From: Dyella sp. 2HG41-7
GTDB taxonomy: Bacteria > Pseudomonadota > Gammaproteobacteria > Xanthomonadales > Rhodanobacteraceae
DNA: 64,000 nucleotides
Direction of reading: 5' to 3'
Assembly: GCF_021390675.1 (NCBI RefSeq)
Contig: NZ_JAJEJV010000004.1
Coordinates: forward strand, 1 to 64,000
Shown: piece by piece, positions 1 to 8,440 of the stretch
How positions within the stretch are numbered: the first letter of the stretch is position 1
How the letters are laid out: every line of letters begins with the position of its first letter
Notes under the pieces: model-generated
What the model was told of the DNA's origin: nothing
The model's database searches: none
The model's input: only the letters and a program-made list of their open reading frames with translations
Translations under genes and position numbers: made by a program

Positions 1-14
1 GCCGTCCACCGCAA

Positions 15-141
15 GGCGCCCACACAAGTCACCTGCGCACACTGTCAAAGATCAATCACTTGCGACCGTTTCTTCAGTCGCCCCGTCGACGTTTCGTCCC
101 GGGTGAGCCGCCCATTCTACATCCCTTCGTGCTTCCGTCAA
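15..141 (-). promoter_or_regulatory. rRNA operon promoter and antitermination leader
   Basis: Read on the minus strand, a near-consensus sigma70 promoter is present: -35 TTGACG (141-136), a 16-bp spacer, -10 TAGAAT (119-114), then a GC-rich discriminator typical of stringently controlled stable-RNA promoters. About 60 bp downstream is TGATCTTTGACA (54-43), close to boxA (TGCTCTTTAACA), followed by TTGTGTGGGCGCC (27-15), which matches the boxC of rRNA leaders. Together these identify the start of an rRNA operon whose 16S gene should lie just beyond the left edge of the window. The promoter sits directly downstream of tyrS in the same direction. The rRNA genes themselves are not in the window. 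Confidence 0.85.
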
Positions 142-271
142 CACCCTCAGCGATGAATTTTGCTTCGGGAAATTGCCGTGCAAAAGGGGAGCAGCGGCGG
201 GGTGGCGAATACTAGGGAGTGCCTACCGTTTTGGCAAGCGCTTTCTGAAAATTTTTTCGCAGCGAAGCGTT

Positions 272-307
272 TTGCGCTGTCGCGACAACGATGTAGCGAC
301 AGCGCAA
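272..307 (-). terminator. terminator-like hairpin after tyrS
   Basis: A perfect 12-bp stem (272-283 with 296-307) lies 12 bp after the tyrS stop. No U-run follows directly; a short TTTT occurs about 20 nt further on. It plausibly separates tyrS transcription from the rRNA promoter, but intrinsic termination is not certain. Confidence 0.5.
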
Positions 308-318
308 TCGCGTGCGAC

Positions 319-1530
319 TTATGCGCTCGTCAACAACACACGCGCGAAGTTGCGCTTGCCCACTTGCAGCACTGCTTCGAAACCCGGCGAGAAAATGCGC
401 TGCGCATCTTCCACAACTTCGGCGTCGATGCGCACAGCGCGTTCCTTGAGTTTGCGATTCGCTTCCGAATTGCTGGACGTGAGTCCCGCCGCCGTGAGCA
501 ACGCTGGCAGACGCAGTCCTTCCGCAGGCACTGCAATTTCGGTGAGCGGCAGCAAACTCGTATCGCCTTCGCCGCGCACAACCGCGTGCCAACCTGCAAT
601 GGCCTGCTCCGCCGCCGCCGCGTCGTGGAAACGCGTAGCAAGCTCTCGCGCAAGACGCAGCTTGGCGTCGCGCGGATTGAGCGCGCCGCTCGCCACATCG
701 CGTTTCATCTGCGCGAGTTCGTCCAGCGATACATCGAAGCTCAACAATTCGAACCAGCGCCACATCAGTTCGTCGCCGATCTTCAGCGTCTTGGTGACAA
801 TGTCGATAGCCGGCTCGTTGATGCCGATGTAGTTGCCCAGCGACTTGGACATCTTGTTGACGCCATCGAGGCCTTCGAGCAGCGGCATGGTCAGCACGAT
901 CTGCGGCGGTTGGCCGTGATGCTCCTGCAAGGCGCGACCCATCAGCAGGTTGAACTTCTGATCGGTGCCGCCCAGCTCCACATCGCACCTGAGCGCGACG
1001 GAGTCGTAGCCCTGCACGAGCGGATATAAGAACTCGTGGATCGCGATCGGCTGCTGCGAGGCGTAGCGCTTGGCGAAATCGTCGCGCTCGAGCATGCGCG
1101 CGACTGTGTGCTGCGCGGCGAGCTTGATCATATCGGCCGCGGTCATTTTGCCGAACCACTCGGAATTGAAGCGCAATTCGGTCTTTTCGCGATCCAGCAC
1201 CTTGAAAACTTGCTCGGCGTACGTTTCGGCGTTCGCCAGCACATCCTCGCGGCTCAACGGCTTGCGCGTGACGTTCTTGCCCGTGGGATCGCCGATCATG
1301 CCGGTGAAATCGCCGATCAAGAAGATCACGGTATGCCCCAGACCCTGGAACTGGCGCATCTTGTTGAGCAGTACGGTGTGGCCCACATGCAGATCCGGCG
1401 CGGTGGGGTCGAAGCCCGCCTTGATGCGCAGCGGTCGTCCGAGTTTGAGCCGCTCGGCCAACTCTTCTTGCTTGATGATTTCGTCGGCGCCGCGCGCAAT
1501 GGTGGCTAACGCCTGCTCAAGCTCGTTCAT
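319..1530 (-). CDS. tyrS: tyrosyl-tRNA synthetase
   Basis: This cytoplasmic enzyme charges tRNA-Tyr with tyrosine at the expense of ATP. The 403-residue protein has the class I signatures HVGH (residues 48-51) and KMSKS (226-230), and a C-terminal S4-type RNA-binding region that includes [13 protein letters not shown]. Length and N-terminus fit the TyrZ-like subfamily common in Xanthomonadales. The ATG is preceded by AGAGGA at good spacing. It lies divergent from the M23 peptidase gene and immediately upstream of an rRNA operon promoter in the same orientation, so it forms part of a translation-related neighbourhood. No T-box or attenuator was seen in its leader. Confidence 0.97.
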   Translation of the reverse strand: MNELEQALATIARGADEIIKQEELAERLKLGRPLRIKAGFDPTAPDLHVGHTVLLNKMRQFQGLGHTVIFLIGDFTGMIGDPTGKNVTRKPLSREDVLANAETYAEQVFKVLDREKTELRFNSEWFGKMTAADMIKLAAQHTVARMLERDDFAKRYASQQPIAIHEFLYPLVQGYDSVALRCDVELGGTDQKFNLLMGRALQEHHGQPPQIVLTMPLLEGLDGVNKMSKSLGNYIGINEPAIDIVTKTLKIGDELMWRWFELLSFDVSLDELAQMKRDVASGALNPRDAKLRLARELATRFHDAAAAEQAIAGWHAVVRGEGDTSLLPLTEIAVPAEGLRLPALLTAAGLTSSNSEANRKLKERAVRIDAEVVEDAQRIFSPGFEAVLQVGKRNFARVLLTSA

Positions 1531-1643
1531 GTGATCCTCTTCGAATGTGATTGCCTAGGCAGCCAATAAAGTGATGACCGCCGTGAATGGCGTTAATTGT
1601 GCGTTAACTGAAAATCTCGCGCAAACCCTTGATCGAAAAGGCA

Positions 1644-1673
1644 TTGACGCACTTTGCACAAGGTCGTTATGGT
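1644..1673 (+). promoter_or_regulatory. candidate sigma70 promoter for the M23 peptidase gene
   Basis: TTGACG (1644-1649), an 18-bp spacer and TATGGT (1668-1673) stand about 70 bp ahead of the M23 peptidase start and point towards it. The assignment rests on hexamer match and position only. Confidence 0.45.
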
Positions 1674-1745
1674 ACGCGGCAATTGATACTTTGTACCGCG
1701 GGGGGCGCGGTTCGTAATGAATAATAAGAAGAAGGCTTTTTAGCG

Positions 1746-3197
1746 ATGGCCCAGAATAAGCAAGACCCGCGCATCGCACGCAAACTGGCCATCCGCCGTA
1801 AGGCACAACGCCGACACTCGCACTTCTATCAACGCTGCGCCCACTGGTCGTTCAATCGTGCGACGGGTGGCGAGCAGCCGCCGATGCATTGGTATCGCGA
1901 ACGTTGGATGCTCGCCGCCACGGCGTTGCTGATCACCGTGCTTTCCGGTTTTCTGATTCCCGCATGGGCCACGGCGATGAAGCCCGTCGCCGTGCAACCC
2001 GAAGCGCACACCTTGTTACCGCTTGCATTGCCGAAGATCGAAGCCCCCACGCTCAAGGCGCCTGCAGTGGAAGATTGGCGCGTGGTGCAAGTACGTCCCG
2101 GTCAAACGCTCTCCGATATTTTCCAAGATCAAGGATTGAGCCTTACCGACGTGCAACACGTGGTCGACAATGCGGGCGATGCCAAGGCAGCGCTGCATCA
2201 TATTCATCCCGGTCAGGAGTTCGATTTTCTGATCGGTCGCAATGGAAGTCTCGAAGGCATTCGCTTCGACAAAGACGAATCCACGCGCGCCATCATTCGC
2301 CTCGATAACGCTGCGCCGAGCATGAGCACCGTCGCGCGCTCGGTGGAAACGCGCGAACAAATCGCGCATGGCGTGATCGACGATTCGCTCTTCGCCGCCG
2401 CCAACAAAGCGGGCCTGAGCAACGCGATGGTGATCAAGCTCGCCGACTTGTTCAAATACGACATCGACTTCGTGCAGGACCTGCGCGAAGGCGACAGCTT
2501 CACGGTGATCTACGACACGGTGTATCGCGACGGCGGCTATTTGCACGAAGGCGATATCGTCGCTGCCGAATTCGTCAACCAAGGTCATCGTTACACGGCA
2601 TATCGCTTCAAGCGCGCGGACGGCAGCATCGGCTGGTTCAGCGAAGATGGTCGTCCGATCCAAAAATCCTTCTTGCGCATTCCGGTCGATTTCACGCGCA
2701 TCTCGTCGCCGTTCAGCGCTGCGCGCATGCATCCGATTCTCGGTTTGATGCGCGCACACAAAGGCGTCGACTATGCGGCGCCCACCGGCACTCCGATTCA
2801 TGCCGCGGGCGATGGCGTCATCAAATTCCGCGGCTGGATGAACGGTTACGGCAATTTCGTGATCATCCAGCACAACTCGCAAATCAGCACGGCGTATGGC
2901 CATATGTCGCGTTTCGCCACGGAACGCGTGGGCCAACACGTGCATCAGGGCGATGTCATCGGTTATGTCGGCATGACGGGATTGGCTACCGGCCCCCACC
3001 TGCATTACGAATTCCGCGTCGACGGCGTGCAGCGTAATCCGCAAACCGTCACGCTGCCCAAACCGGAGCCTCTGCCCGGCGCGCAGATGGCGTTGTTCAA
3101 GAACTCGGTGGTGAACCCGCAGTTGGCGCGCATCGCGGAAATCGATAGCAACTACAAGCTCGCGCGCGCCCAGTCCACCAAGCGCAGCGATGACTGA
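1746..3197 (+). CDS. M23 family murein endopeptidase, membrane-anchored
   Basis: Predicted zinc endopeptidase that cuts peptide cross-links in the cell wall, resembling the MepM/YebA family. A basic cytoplasmic N-terminus of about 55 residues leads into one membrane segment (about 56-78). A LysM/OapA-like region follows (VRPGQTLSDIFQDQGLS), and the C-terminal M23 domain carries the zinc ligands in HKGVDYAAPTGTP and HLHYEFRVDG. The ATG at 1746 follows a GAAGAAGG-like ribosome site. Its end overlaps the start of anmK by 8 bp, so the two are probably co-transcribed. That pairing links wall cleavage with recycling of the anhydromuropeptide sugars that turnover releases. 483 residues is normal for the family. 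Confidence 0.92.
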   Translation: MAQNKQDPRIARKLAIRRKAQRRHSHFYQRCAHWSFNRATGGEQPPMHWYRERWMLAATALLITVLSGFLIPAWATAMKPVAVQPEAHTLLPLALPKIEAPTLKAPAVEDWRVVQVRPGQTLSDIFQDQGLSLTDVQHVVDNAGDAKAALHHIHPGQEFDFLIGRNGSLEGIRFDKDESTRAIIRLDNAAPSMSTVARSVETREQIAHGVIDDSLFAAANKAGLSNAMVIKLADLFKYDIDFVQDLREGDSFTVIYDTVYRDGGYLHEGDIVAAEFVNQGHRYTAYRFKRADGSIGWFSEDGRPIQKSFLRIPVDFTRISSPFSAARMHPILGLMRAHKGVDYAAPTGTPIHAAGDGVIKFRGWMNGYGNFVIIQHNSQISTAYGHMSRFATERVGQHVHQGDVIGYVGMTGLATGPHLHYEFRVDGVQRNPQTVTLPKPEPLPGAQMALFKNSVVNPQLARIAEIDSNYKLARAQSTKRSDD

Positions 3198-4335
3198 ACA
3201 GCGGCGTGCGGATGACGCTTCGGCGCTTTATATCGGCCTGATTTCCGGCACCAGCGCAGACGGCATCGACGCCGCGCTGGTGCGGTTCGAACAAGACAAA
3301 CCGCAATTGGTCCACGCGTTGACGCACGCATGGCCAGAAGCGTTGCGCAGGCAGATCCTGCGTGTGGCGCAAGACGAAGAGAAGCTTGATCTCGACGCTT
3401 ACGGGCGCCTAGATACCGCCGTCGGTCAAACGTTCGCCCACGCTGTCCATGCGCTGCTCGCGCAAAGCGGTGCGTCTGCTTCGTCGGTTAGCGCTGTGGG
3501 CTCTCACGGTCAAACGATTCGCCATCGCCCGTTCGGGGAACATCCGTTCACGCTGCAAATCGGTAACGCGAGCGTGATTGCGGAGAACACGGGCATCGAT
3601 GTCGTTGCGGATTTCCGCAGCGCCGATGTCGCCGCCGGTGGGCAAGGCGCGCCGCTACTGCCTGCCGTGCACGCGATGCTGCTGCATGCGCCCGGTCAAA
3701 CACGCGTGGTGCTCAATCTTGGTGGCATCGCCAATATCACGGTGCTATCGGCGAACGGGCAGGTTTTCGGATTCGACACCGGCCCCGCGAACGGCTTGAT
3801 GGATGCATGGTGTCTTCGTCATCGCGGCGAAGCGTTCGATCGCGACGGTGCGTTTGCGGCTAGCGGTCGCGTCAACGACGCACTACTCGCCACGTTGCTG
3901 AGCGACGCCTACTTCGCGCTGCCGCCACCCAAGAGCACGGGGCGCGAACATTTCCATCTTGGCTGGCTGGATGCGCGATTGCCATCGGCACTGGCGTCGA
4001 CCGCCGATGTACAAGCCACTTTGCTGGAGTTGACGGCGCGCAGCATCGCCGAGGCGATCCACACGCATGCCAACGACGCGGCCGACGTTCTTCTCTGCGG
4101 CGGCGGCGTACATAACCCTGTGTTGGTTAGGCGCTTGCAGGCGCTGATGCATGCGCGCGACGTGCGCAGCACGGCCAGTTACGGCGTCGATCCTGACCAT
4201 TTAGAAGCCACCGCGTTTGCGTGGCTTGCGCGACAGCGCTTGCTTGGGTTGCCAGGCAATTTGCCGGCCGTCACGGGCGCGAAGGGATATCGCGTACTCG
4301 GCGCGCTCTATCCCGCGCCGCGCGCGGAAGATTGA
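3190..4335 (+). CDS. anmK: anhydro-N-acetylmuramic acid kinase
   Basis: AnmK opens and phosphorylates 1,6-anhydro-MurNAc to MurNAc-6-phosphate in cytoplasmic peptidoglycan recycling. The 381-residue protein starts with the family signature GLISGTSADGIDAALV (about residues 16-31), has LNLGGIANITVL and FDTGPANGLMD in the middle, and LLCGGGVHNP near the C-terminus. The start codon overlaps the end of the M23 peptidase gene, indicating translational coupling. Its 3' end overlaps by 28 bp the convergent small ribbon-helix-helix-like gene. A recycling permease (AmpG type) lies 0.5 kb further on. Confidence 0.96.
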   Translation: MTEQRRADDASALYIGLISGTSADGIDAALVRFEQDKPQLVHALTHAWPEALRRQILRVAQDEEKLDLDAYGRLDTAVGQTFAHAVHALLAQSGASASSVSAVGSHGQTIRHRPFGEHPFTLQIGNASVIAENTGIDVVADFRSADVAAGGQGAPLLPAVHAMLLHAPGQTRVVLNLGGIANITVLSANGQVFGFDTGPANGLMDAWCLRHRGEAFDRDGAFAASGRVNDALLATLLSDAYFALPPPKSTGREHFHLGWLDARLPSALASTADVQATLLELTARSIAEAIHTHANDAADVLLCGGGVHNPVLVRRLQALMHARDVRSTASYGVDPDHLEATAFAWLARQRLLGLPGNLPAVTGAKGYRVLGALYPAPRAED

Positions 4336-4637
4336 TCAGCCCGCAGTTCGCCGGACTTGTTGGCTGGAGCAAGTTGCTCCGCACGCGCCACGGAGAGCGC
4401 TTGCATGGCCTCCTGAAACGCAGCGCGTTCGCTGGCATCCCAATGCCCGCCTTCTGAAGCAAGATCGAGCGCCTCGACTTCGCTTTCGGCCTGAACGCCA
4501 CCGGCTTCGGTCACGCCCAAACCGTACCGCAGCGCCTGCAGCACGACGTCGTTGATCGACCATTGACGTTCTTTGGCCAACGACTTGATGCGCTCGGCCA
4601 TGAGTCGATCGATGTGACGAATGACGATATCCGGCAT
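4308..4637 (-). CDS. small protein with ribbon-helix-helix-like N-terminus
   Basis: A 109-residue protein. The first 45 residues (MPDIVIRHIDRLMAERIKSL and onward, ending LQALRYGLG) have the strand-helix-helix pattern of MetJ/Arc-type DNA-binding proteins such as antitoxins. The remainder is acidic and probably disordered. The ATG at 4637 is preferred because GGAG stands 10 nt upstream; a GTG 21 bp earlier is also possible. It converges on anmK and overlaps its last 28 bp. No toxin-like partner is adjacent, so a toxin-antitoxin role is not supported. A transcription regulator is the best guess. Confidence 0.65.
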   Translation of the reverse strand: MPDIVIRHIDRLMAERIKSLAKERQWSINDVVLQALRYGLGVTEAGGVQAESEVEALDLASEGGHWDASERAAFQEAMQALSVARAEQLAPANKSGELRADQSSARGAG

Positions 4638-4779
4638 ATGGCGTTCGCTCCGTGCCACGTAGCCCCTGTGAGCGAATCCTCGCCAACCGTGGCGCCGCTG
4701 ACAATCGTCATCGTTGCGTTCCGTGGATCAGTTCGCACTCGGGGTGTGAACGCGTTTGCGTCGACAAAAAAAGCCGAGA

Positions 4780-6084
4780 TCAAGACGCTGACGATGTCGG
4801 TGATTCGTTGCTGAAACGTCGCCACAAAGCCACGAAAAGCAGCATCGCAGGCAGCACTGAGAAAACCGTAATCACGAAATATCCACCGTAGCCAAGCGCC
4901 ATCACGATGCCGCCCGCAAAAAAACCGAGCACTTTGCCCGACACGTTCACCAGTGAACTCAACAACGCATATTGCGTAGCGGTGTGTTGGCGATTGACCA
5001 GCAGCGAGAGAAACGCCACGGTCGGCGGACCGAGCATGGCTTCAAAGAAATTTTGCCCGGAAATCGCCAGGGTCAGCATCGACAAATGCCCGGGATGAGC
5101 AAGCAGCAACAAGTACAGCAAGTTGCTGATCGCACCGAGCACGATGCATACACCCAGTGATCGCCATGCGCCCCAGCGCGCCACCGCCGCGCCGCCGGCG
5201 AACGCGCCGATAATGCCGATCCAGATGCCGTAAATCTTAGTGACCGCGCCGATTTCCGTATTGCTGAAACCCATGTCGCGATAGAACGGCCCCATGATGC
5301 CGCCGATGATGGCTTGCTCGGGGATCTTGAAGATCAGGATGAACAGCAAGGTGAGCAAAGCGATGGCCCAACCGTACCGACGAAAAAAATCGGTGAACGG
5401 ATCGATCACGCTTTCACGCATCGCCTCCCGCCACGACGATGCCGACAAACGCAGCACATCCGGTTCGCGCATCTTCAACGTGGTGATCATAGGAATAATC
5501 ATCGCCACGGCCATCAACACATAAATCTGCGACCAGCGGATGTGATCGGCCATGATCAGCGCCAAGGCGCCAGATACGAGTAAGCCCAGTCGATAACCCA
5601 GCGAATACGTGGCGACCAAGGCGCCCTGCGCAGAAGGCGGCGCAATTTCGATGCGATACGCATCGATGGCGATGTCTTGCGTGGCGCCCATAAACGCCAC
5701 CCACAGCGTCACCATCACGAACGTCGACAGCTGGCGTGGCGTAACTATCGCCATGCCGATCAGTCCGACCAACACGCCGAGCTGCGCAAACAGCAACCAT
5801 CCGCGACGGCGCCCCAGACGCATGAACAACGGCAGGCGCCCATGATCCAGCAGTGGCGCCCACACGAACTTGAACGCGTACGTCATGCCGGCGCTGGCGA
5901 TCATCGTGATGTCCTTCAGCACGATGTCGTTTTGCTTCAACCAAAACGACAAGGTGTAGGACACCAACAAAAACGGCAGGCCCGAGGAAAATCCCAACAG
6001 ACACATCGTCCATGCGGAAGGCTGTGAGAACGCCTGCCAGATGGACGATTTGCCGGTTGCCGGAACGCGTACCTCAGTCGGCAT
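4780..6084 (-). CDS. ampG: AmpG-type muropeptide permease (MFS)
   Basis: Inner-membrane transporter of the AmpG family, which imports GlcNAc-anhydroMurNAc peptides for wall recycling. The 434-residue protein has about 12 to 14 hydrophobic segments. Family-typical stretches are GFSSGLPFLLVSYTLSFWLK near the N-terminus, FKFVWAPLLDHGRLP and FMGATQDIAIDAYRIEI. Its start overlaps the end of the exonuclease III gene by 11 bp, so it is the second gene of that operon. The nearby murein peptidase and anmK support the recycling role. Substrate is inferred from family and context. Confidence 0.87.
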   Translation of the reverse strand: MPTEVRVPATGKSSIWQAFSQPSAWTMCLLGFSSGLPFLLVSYTLSFWLKQNDIVLKDITMIASAGMTYAFKFVWAPLLDHGRLPLFMRLGRRRGWLLFAQLGVLVGLIGMAIVTPRQLSTFVMVTLWVAFMGATQDIAIDAYRIEIAPPSAQGALVATYSLGYRLGLLVSGALALIMADHIRWSQIYVLMAVAMIIPMITTLKMREPDVLRLSASSWREAMRESVIDPFTDFFRRYGWAIALLTLLFILIFKIPEQAIIGGIMGPFYRDMGFSNTEIGAVTKIYGIWIGIIGAFAGGAAVARWGAWRSLGVCIVLGAISNLLYLLLLAHPGHLSMLTLAISGQNFFEAMLGPPTVAFLSLLVNRQHTATQYALLSSLVNVSGKVLGFFAGGIVMALGYGGYFVITVFSVLPAMLLFVALWRRFSNESPTSSAS

Positions 6085-6844
6085 AGTCGACCGTGTAAGG
6101 CGCGTGATCGGAGAAGCGTTCGTCGCGATAGATCGAGCAATGCTTCAAGCGCTTGCCCAGCGACGGCGTCACGATCTGATAATCGATACGCCACCCCACA
6201 TTGTTCTCGCGCGCGTTTCCGCGATTGGACCACCAGGTGTATTCCACCGCCTCCGGCTTGATGGCGCGGAAACTGTCCACCCAGCCGCGCTTGTCGATCA
6301 TGTCGTTGAGCCAGTCGCGCTCTTCCGGCAGACAACCGGAATTCTTTTGGTTGGAGCGCCAGTTCTTGATGTCCAACTCGCTGCGCACGATGTTCCAATC
6401 GCCGCAGATCACGTAGTCGCGGCCGCTTTTCAGCCACTTGTTGAAGATCGGCGTCAGCCACTCCATCGCCTTGAACTTGAAGGCCTGGCGTTCCTCGCCG
6501 GAGGAACCGGACGGCACGTACAACGACACCACACTGAGATTGCCGAAACGCGCTTCGACGTAGCGGCCTTCATTGTCGAACTCATCCCAGCCCAATTCGG
6601 TCAGCACTTTGTCCGGTTCTTGCTTGGCGTAAATCGCCACGCCGCTGTAGCCCTTCTTGCTGCTGGCGTCGCGATAAAAACAGTGGTGACCATCGGGACG
6701 AAACATGGGATCGGCCAGCTGATCTTCCTGCGCCTTGGTCTCTTGCAGGCAGACCACGTCGGCGCGCTGCTTGCGCAACCAATCGAAAACCCCTTTGTTC
6801 GCGGCGGAGCGGATGCCGTTGGCGTTCAGGCTGATGATGCGCAT
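6074..6844 (-). CDS. xthA: exodeoxyribonuclease III
   Basis: Mg-dependent AP endonuclease/3' exonuclease of base-excision repair, 256 residues. It begins [14 protein letters not shown] and shows the ExoIII/APE1 motifs: QETKAQ (metal-binding Glu), the tyrosine and aspartate of VSLYVPSG and GDWNIV, and SDHAPYTVD at the C-terminus. The ATG at 6844 was chosen because upstream in-frame codons are not conserved-looking. It is divergent from pyrE and followed by the ampG gene with an 11-bp overlap. A symbol such as exoA would be equally acceptable. Confidence 0.95.
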   Translation of the reverse strand: MRIISLNANGIRSAANKGVFDWLRKQRADVVCLQETKAQEDQLADPMFRPDGHHCFYRDASSKKGYSGVAIYAKQEPDKVLTELGWDEFDNEGRYVEARFGNLSVVSLYVPSGSSGEERQAFKFKAMEWLTPIFNKWLKSGRDYVICGDWNIVRSELDIKNWRSNQKNSGCLPEERDWLNDMIDKRGWVDSFRAIKPEAVEYTWWSNRGNARENNVGWRIDYQIVTPSLGKRLKHCSIYRDERFSDHAPYTVDYAD

Positions 6845-6938
6845 GGGCGTTCCTTGTGGGATGGACCATGATAACAACGGTGAGCAAGAAGCGAGGGACG
6901 CGGTACCATGGCCCATCTTGTCCCTTGCAGATCCGGTC

Positions 6939-7586
6939 ATGCACGACTATCAGCGCGACTTCATCGAACTCACCCTGCAACGCGACGTCCTGCGCTTTGG
7001 CGAATTCACGCTCAAGTCGGGTCGCATCAGTCCTTATTTCTTCAACATGGGGCGCATCGATTCCGGCGCGGCGCTTGCGCGGCTCGGGCGCGCGTATGCG
7101 GCGGCTGTGGTGAATTCCGGTCTAGAGGTCGACATGTTGTTCGGCCCCGCTTACAAAGGCATCGCGCTTGCGGCCGCCACCGCCATCGCGCTCGCCGAGC
7201 AGCACGATCGTGATTTGCCGTGGGCCTATAACCGCAAAGAAGCGAAGGATCACGGCGAAGGCGGCGTGCTGGTCGGCGCCCCGCTCAAAGGCCGCGTGCT
7301 GATCGTGGACGATGTGATGACCGCCGGTACCGCCGTGCGCGAGTCCCTCGCATTGATCCAGGCGCACGGCGCCACCGCGGCAGGCGTGTTGATCGCCCTC
7401 GACCGCCAGGAGCGCGGTCAGAGCGAATTGTCGGCGGCGCAGGAAGTAAACCGCGACTACGGCATCCCGGTCGTCGCCATCACCAGTTTCGGCGATGTGC
7501 TGGCGTATGCCGGCGAGCGCCCGGACCTGGCCGCGGAGCATCAGCGCATGCTGGCCTATCGAGAGCGCTACGGCGTTAGCCATTGA
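6939..7586 (+). CDS. pyrE: orotate phosphoribosyltransferase
   Basis: Converts orotate and PRPP to OMP in pyrimidine synthesis. At 215 residues it is the usual length. It starts [21 protein letters not shown]. It contains the catalytic-loop lysines in [13 protein letters not shown] and the PRPP-binding signature [16 protein letters not shown]. The ATG at 6939 fits the family N-terminus; the reading frame is open much further upstream, but that part overlaps the divergent xthA. It appears to be a single-gene unit. Confidence 0.96.
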   Translation: MHDYQRDFIELTLQRDVLRFGEFTLKSGRISPYFFNMGRIDSGAALARLGRAYAAAVVNSGLEVDMLFGPAYKGIALAAATAIALAEQHDRDLPWAYNRKEAKDHGEGGVLVGAPLKGRVLIVDDVMTAGTAVRESLALIQAHGATAAGVLIALDRQERGQSELSAAQEVNRDYGIPVVAITSFGDVLAYAGERPDLAAEHQRMLAYRERYGVSH

Positions 7587-7690
7587 GCGTGCCTCTGAGT
7601 GCTGTCGCAGTCGTGAATTCAGTCACGCGGGCGCGTTCTTGTAAGCCAGTCTTTGGAAACCCGCGGCTATACTGAACCGAGGAGGGAGTC

Positions 7691-8332
7691 ATGCGTCGAA
7701 TCGTGTTCAGTATTTTGTCGTTGAGTCTTGCGGGTCTGGTGACGGCTCAAACCACCCCGAGCGCCATGCATTACCGCTGGGTGGACGGTAGCGGCTTGCC
7801 GCACTTTAGCGACAGTTTGACTCAGGACGCCGTGAAATACGGCTACGACGTCATCAATGCCAATGGCATGGTCGTGTCGCATGTGCAACGCCAGTTGTCG
7901 CCGACGGAACGCGCCGCTGCCGACAAGCAAGCCGCCGACGAAGCCGCCCGGCAGCACGCGATCGAGGAAAAGAAGCGCCACGACATCGAGCTTCTCAATA
8001 CCTATCCCGACGAAGACTCGCTCAAAATCGAGCAGCAGCAAGTCTTGGAAAATCTGGATTCGCAGATGAACACCACGCGCGTCAACCTGCACAGCCAGGA
8101 CGCCGCGCTGACTGATTTGCTCAACCGCGCCGCCGACGAAGAACGCGCGAAGAAGCCGGTTCCGAAATATCTAACCGACCAGATCGCTACGCAGCGTAAC
8201 GTGGTCGCGAACGAGCGCGCCTTGCTTGAGCATCAAAAGACGCATCGCGATGAATTGGTGCAGCAGCAAGCGCAGGAGCTGCAGCATTTCCGCGAATTGA
8301 AAGCGTCCGAAAAGGACAATCGCGGGTATTGA
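7691..8332 (+). CDS. secreted DUF4124-type protein
   Basis: A 213-residue protein with a signal peptide (cleavage near VTAQ). A short DUF4124-like module, HYRWVDGSGLPHFSDSLTQD, is followed by a long charged helical region (about 70-210) rich in Gln, Glu, Lys and Ala that is likely coiled coil. GAGGGAG precedes the ATG. Proteins of this type are common periplasmic proteins of unknown function in Xanthomonadales. It faces algC, with a GC-rich hairpin between. Confidence 0.82.
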   Translation: MRRIVFSILSLSLAGLVTAQTTPSAMHYRWVDGSGLPHFSDSLTQDAVKYGYDVINANGMVVSHVQRQLSPTERAAADKQAADEAARQHAIEEKKRHDIELLNTYPDEDSLKIEQQQVLENLDSQMNTTRVNLHSQDAALTDLLNRAADEERAKKPVPKYLTDQIATQRNVVANERALLEHQKTHRDELVQQQAQELQHFRELKASEKDNRGY

Positions 8333-8349
8333 TCGCCTTGGGATCGACG

Positions 8350-8372
8350 GTGCCGCGCGTAACGCGCGGCAC
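8350..8372. terminator. hairpin between convergent genes
   Basis: A perfect 10-bp GC-rich stem with a 3-nt loop (8350-8359 with 8363-8372) sits between the DUF4124 gene and algC, which converge here. There is no U-run on either strand, so it may serve as a weak bidirectional terminator. Confidence 0.45.
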
Positions 8373-8440
8373 TGCATCGTCGCTTTCGAATTCGAAGCGT
8401 TCGGCCTACGTCGAGCGCTTCGTTTCGTTGTTCGCTCTGC

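Noticed and set aside
160-1029. Long open frames on the plus strand opposite tyrS
   Set aside because: They run antisense through a well-conserved tyrS and have arginine-rich shadow composition; no ribosome site.
4308-4637. Antitoxin of a toxin-antitoxin pair
   Set aside because: The DNA-binding-like N-terminus fits, but no small toxin gene is adjacent on either side.
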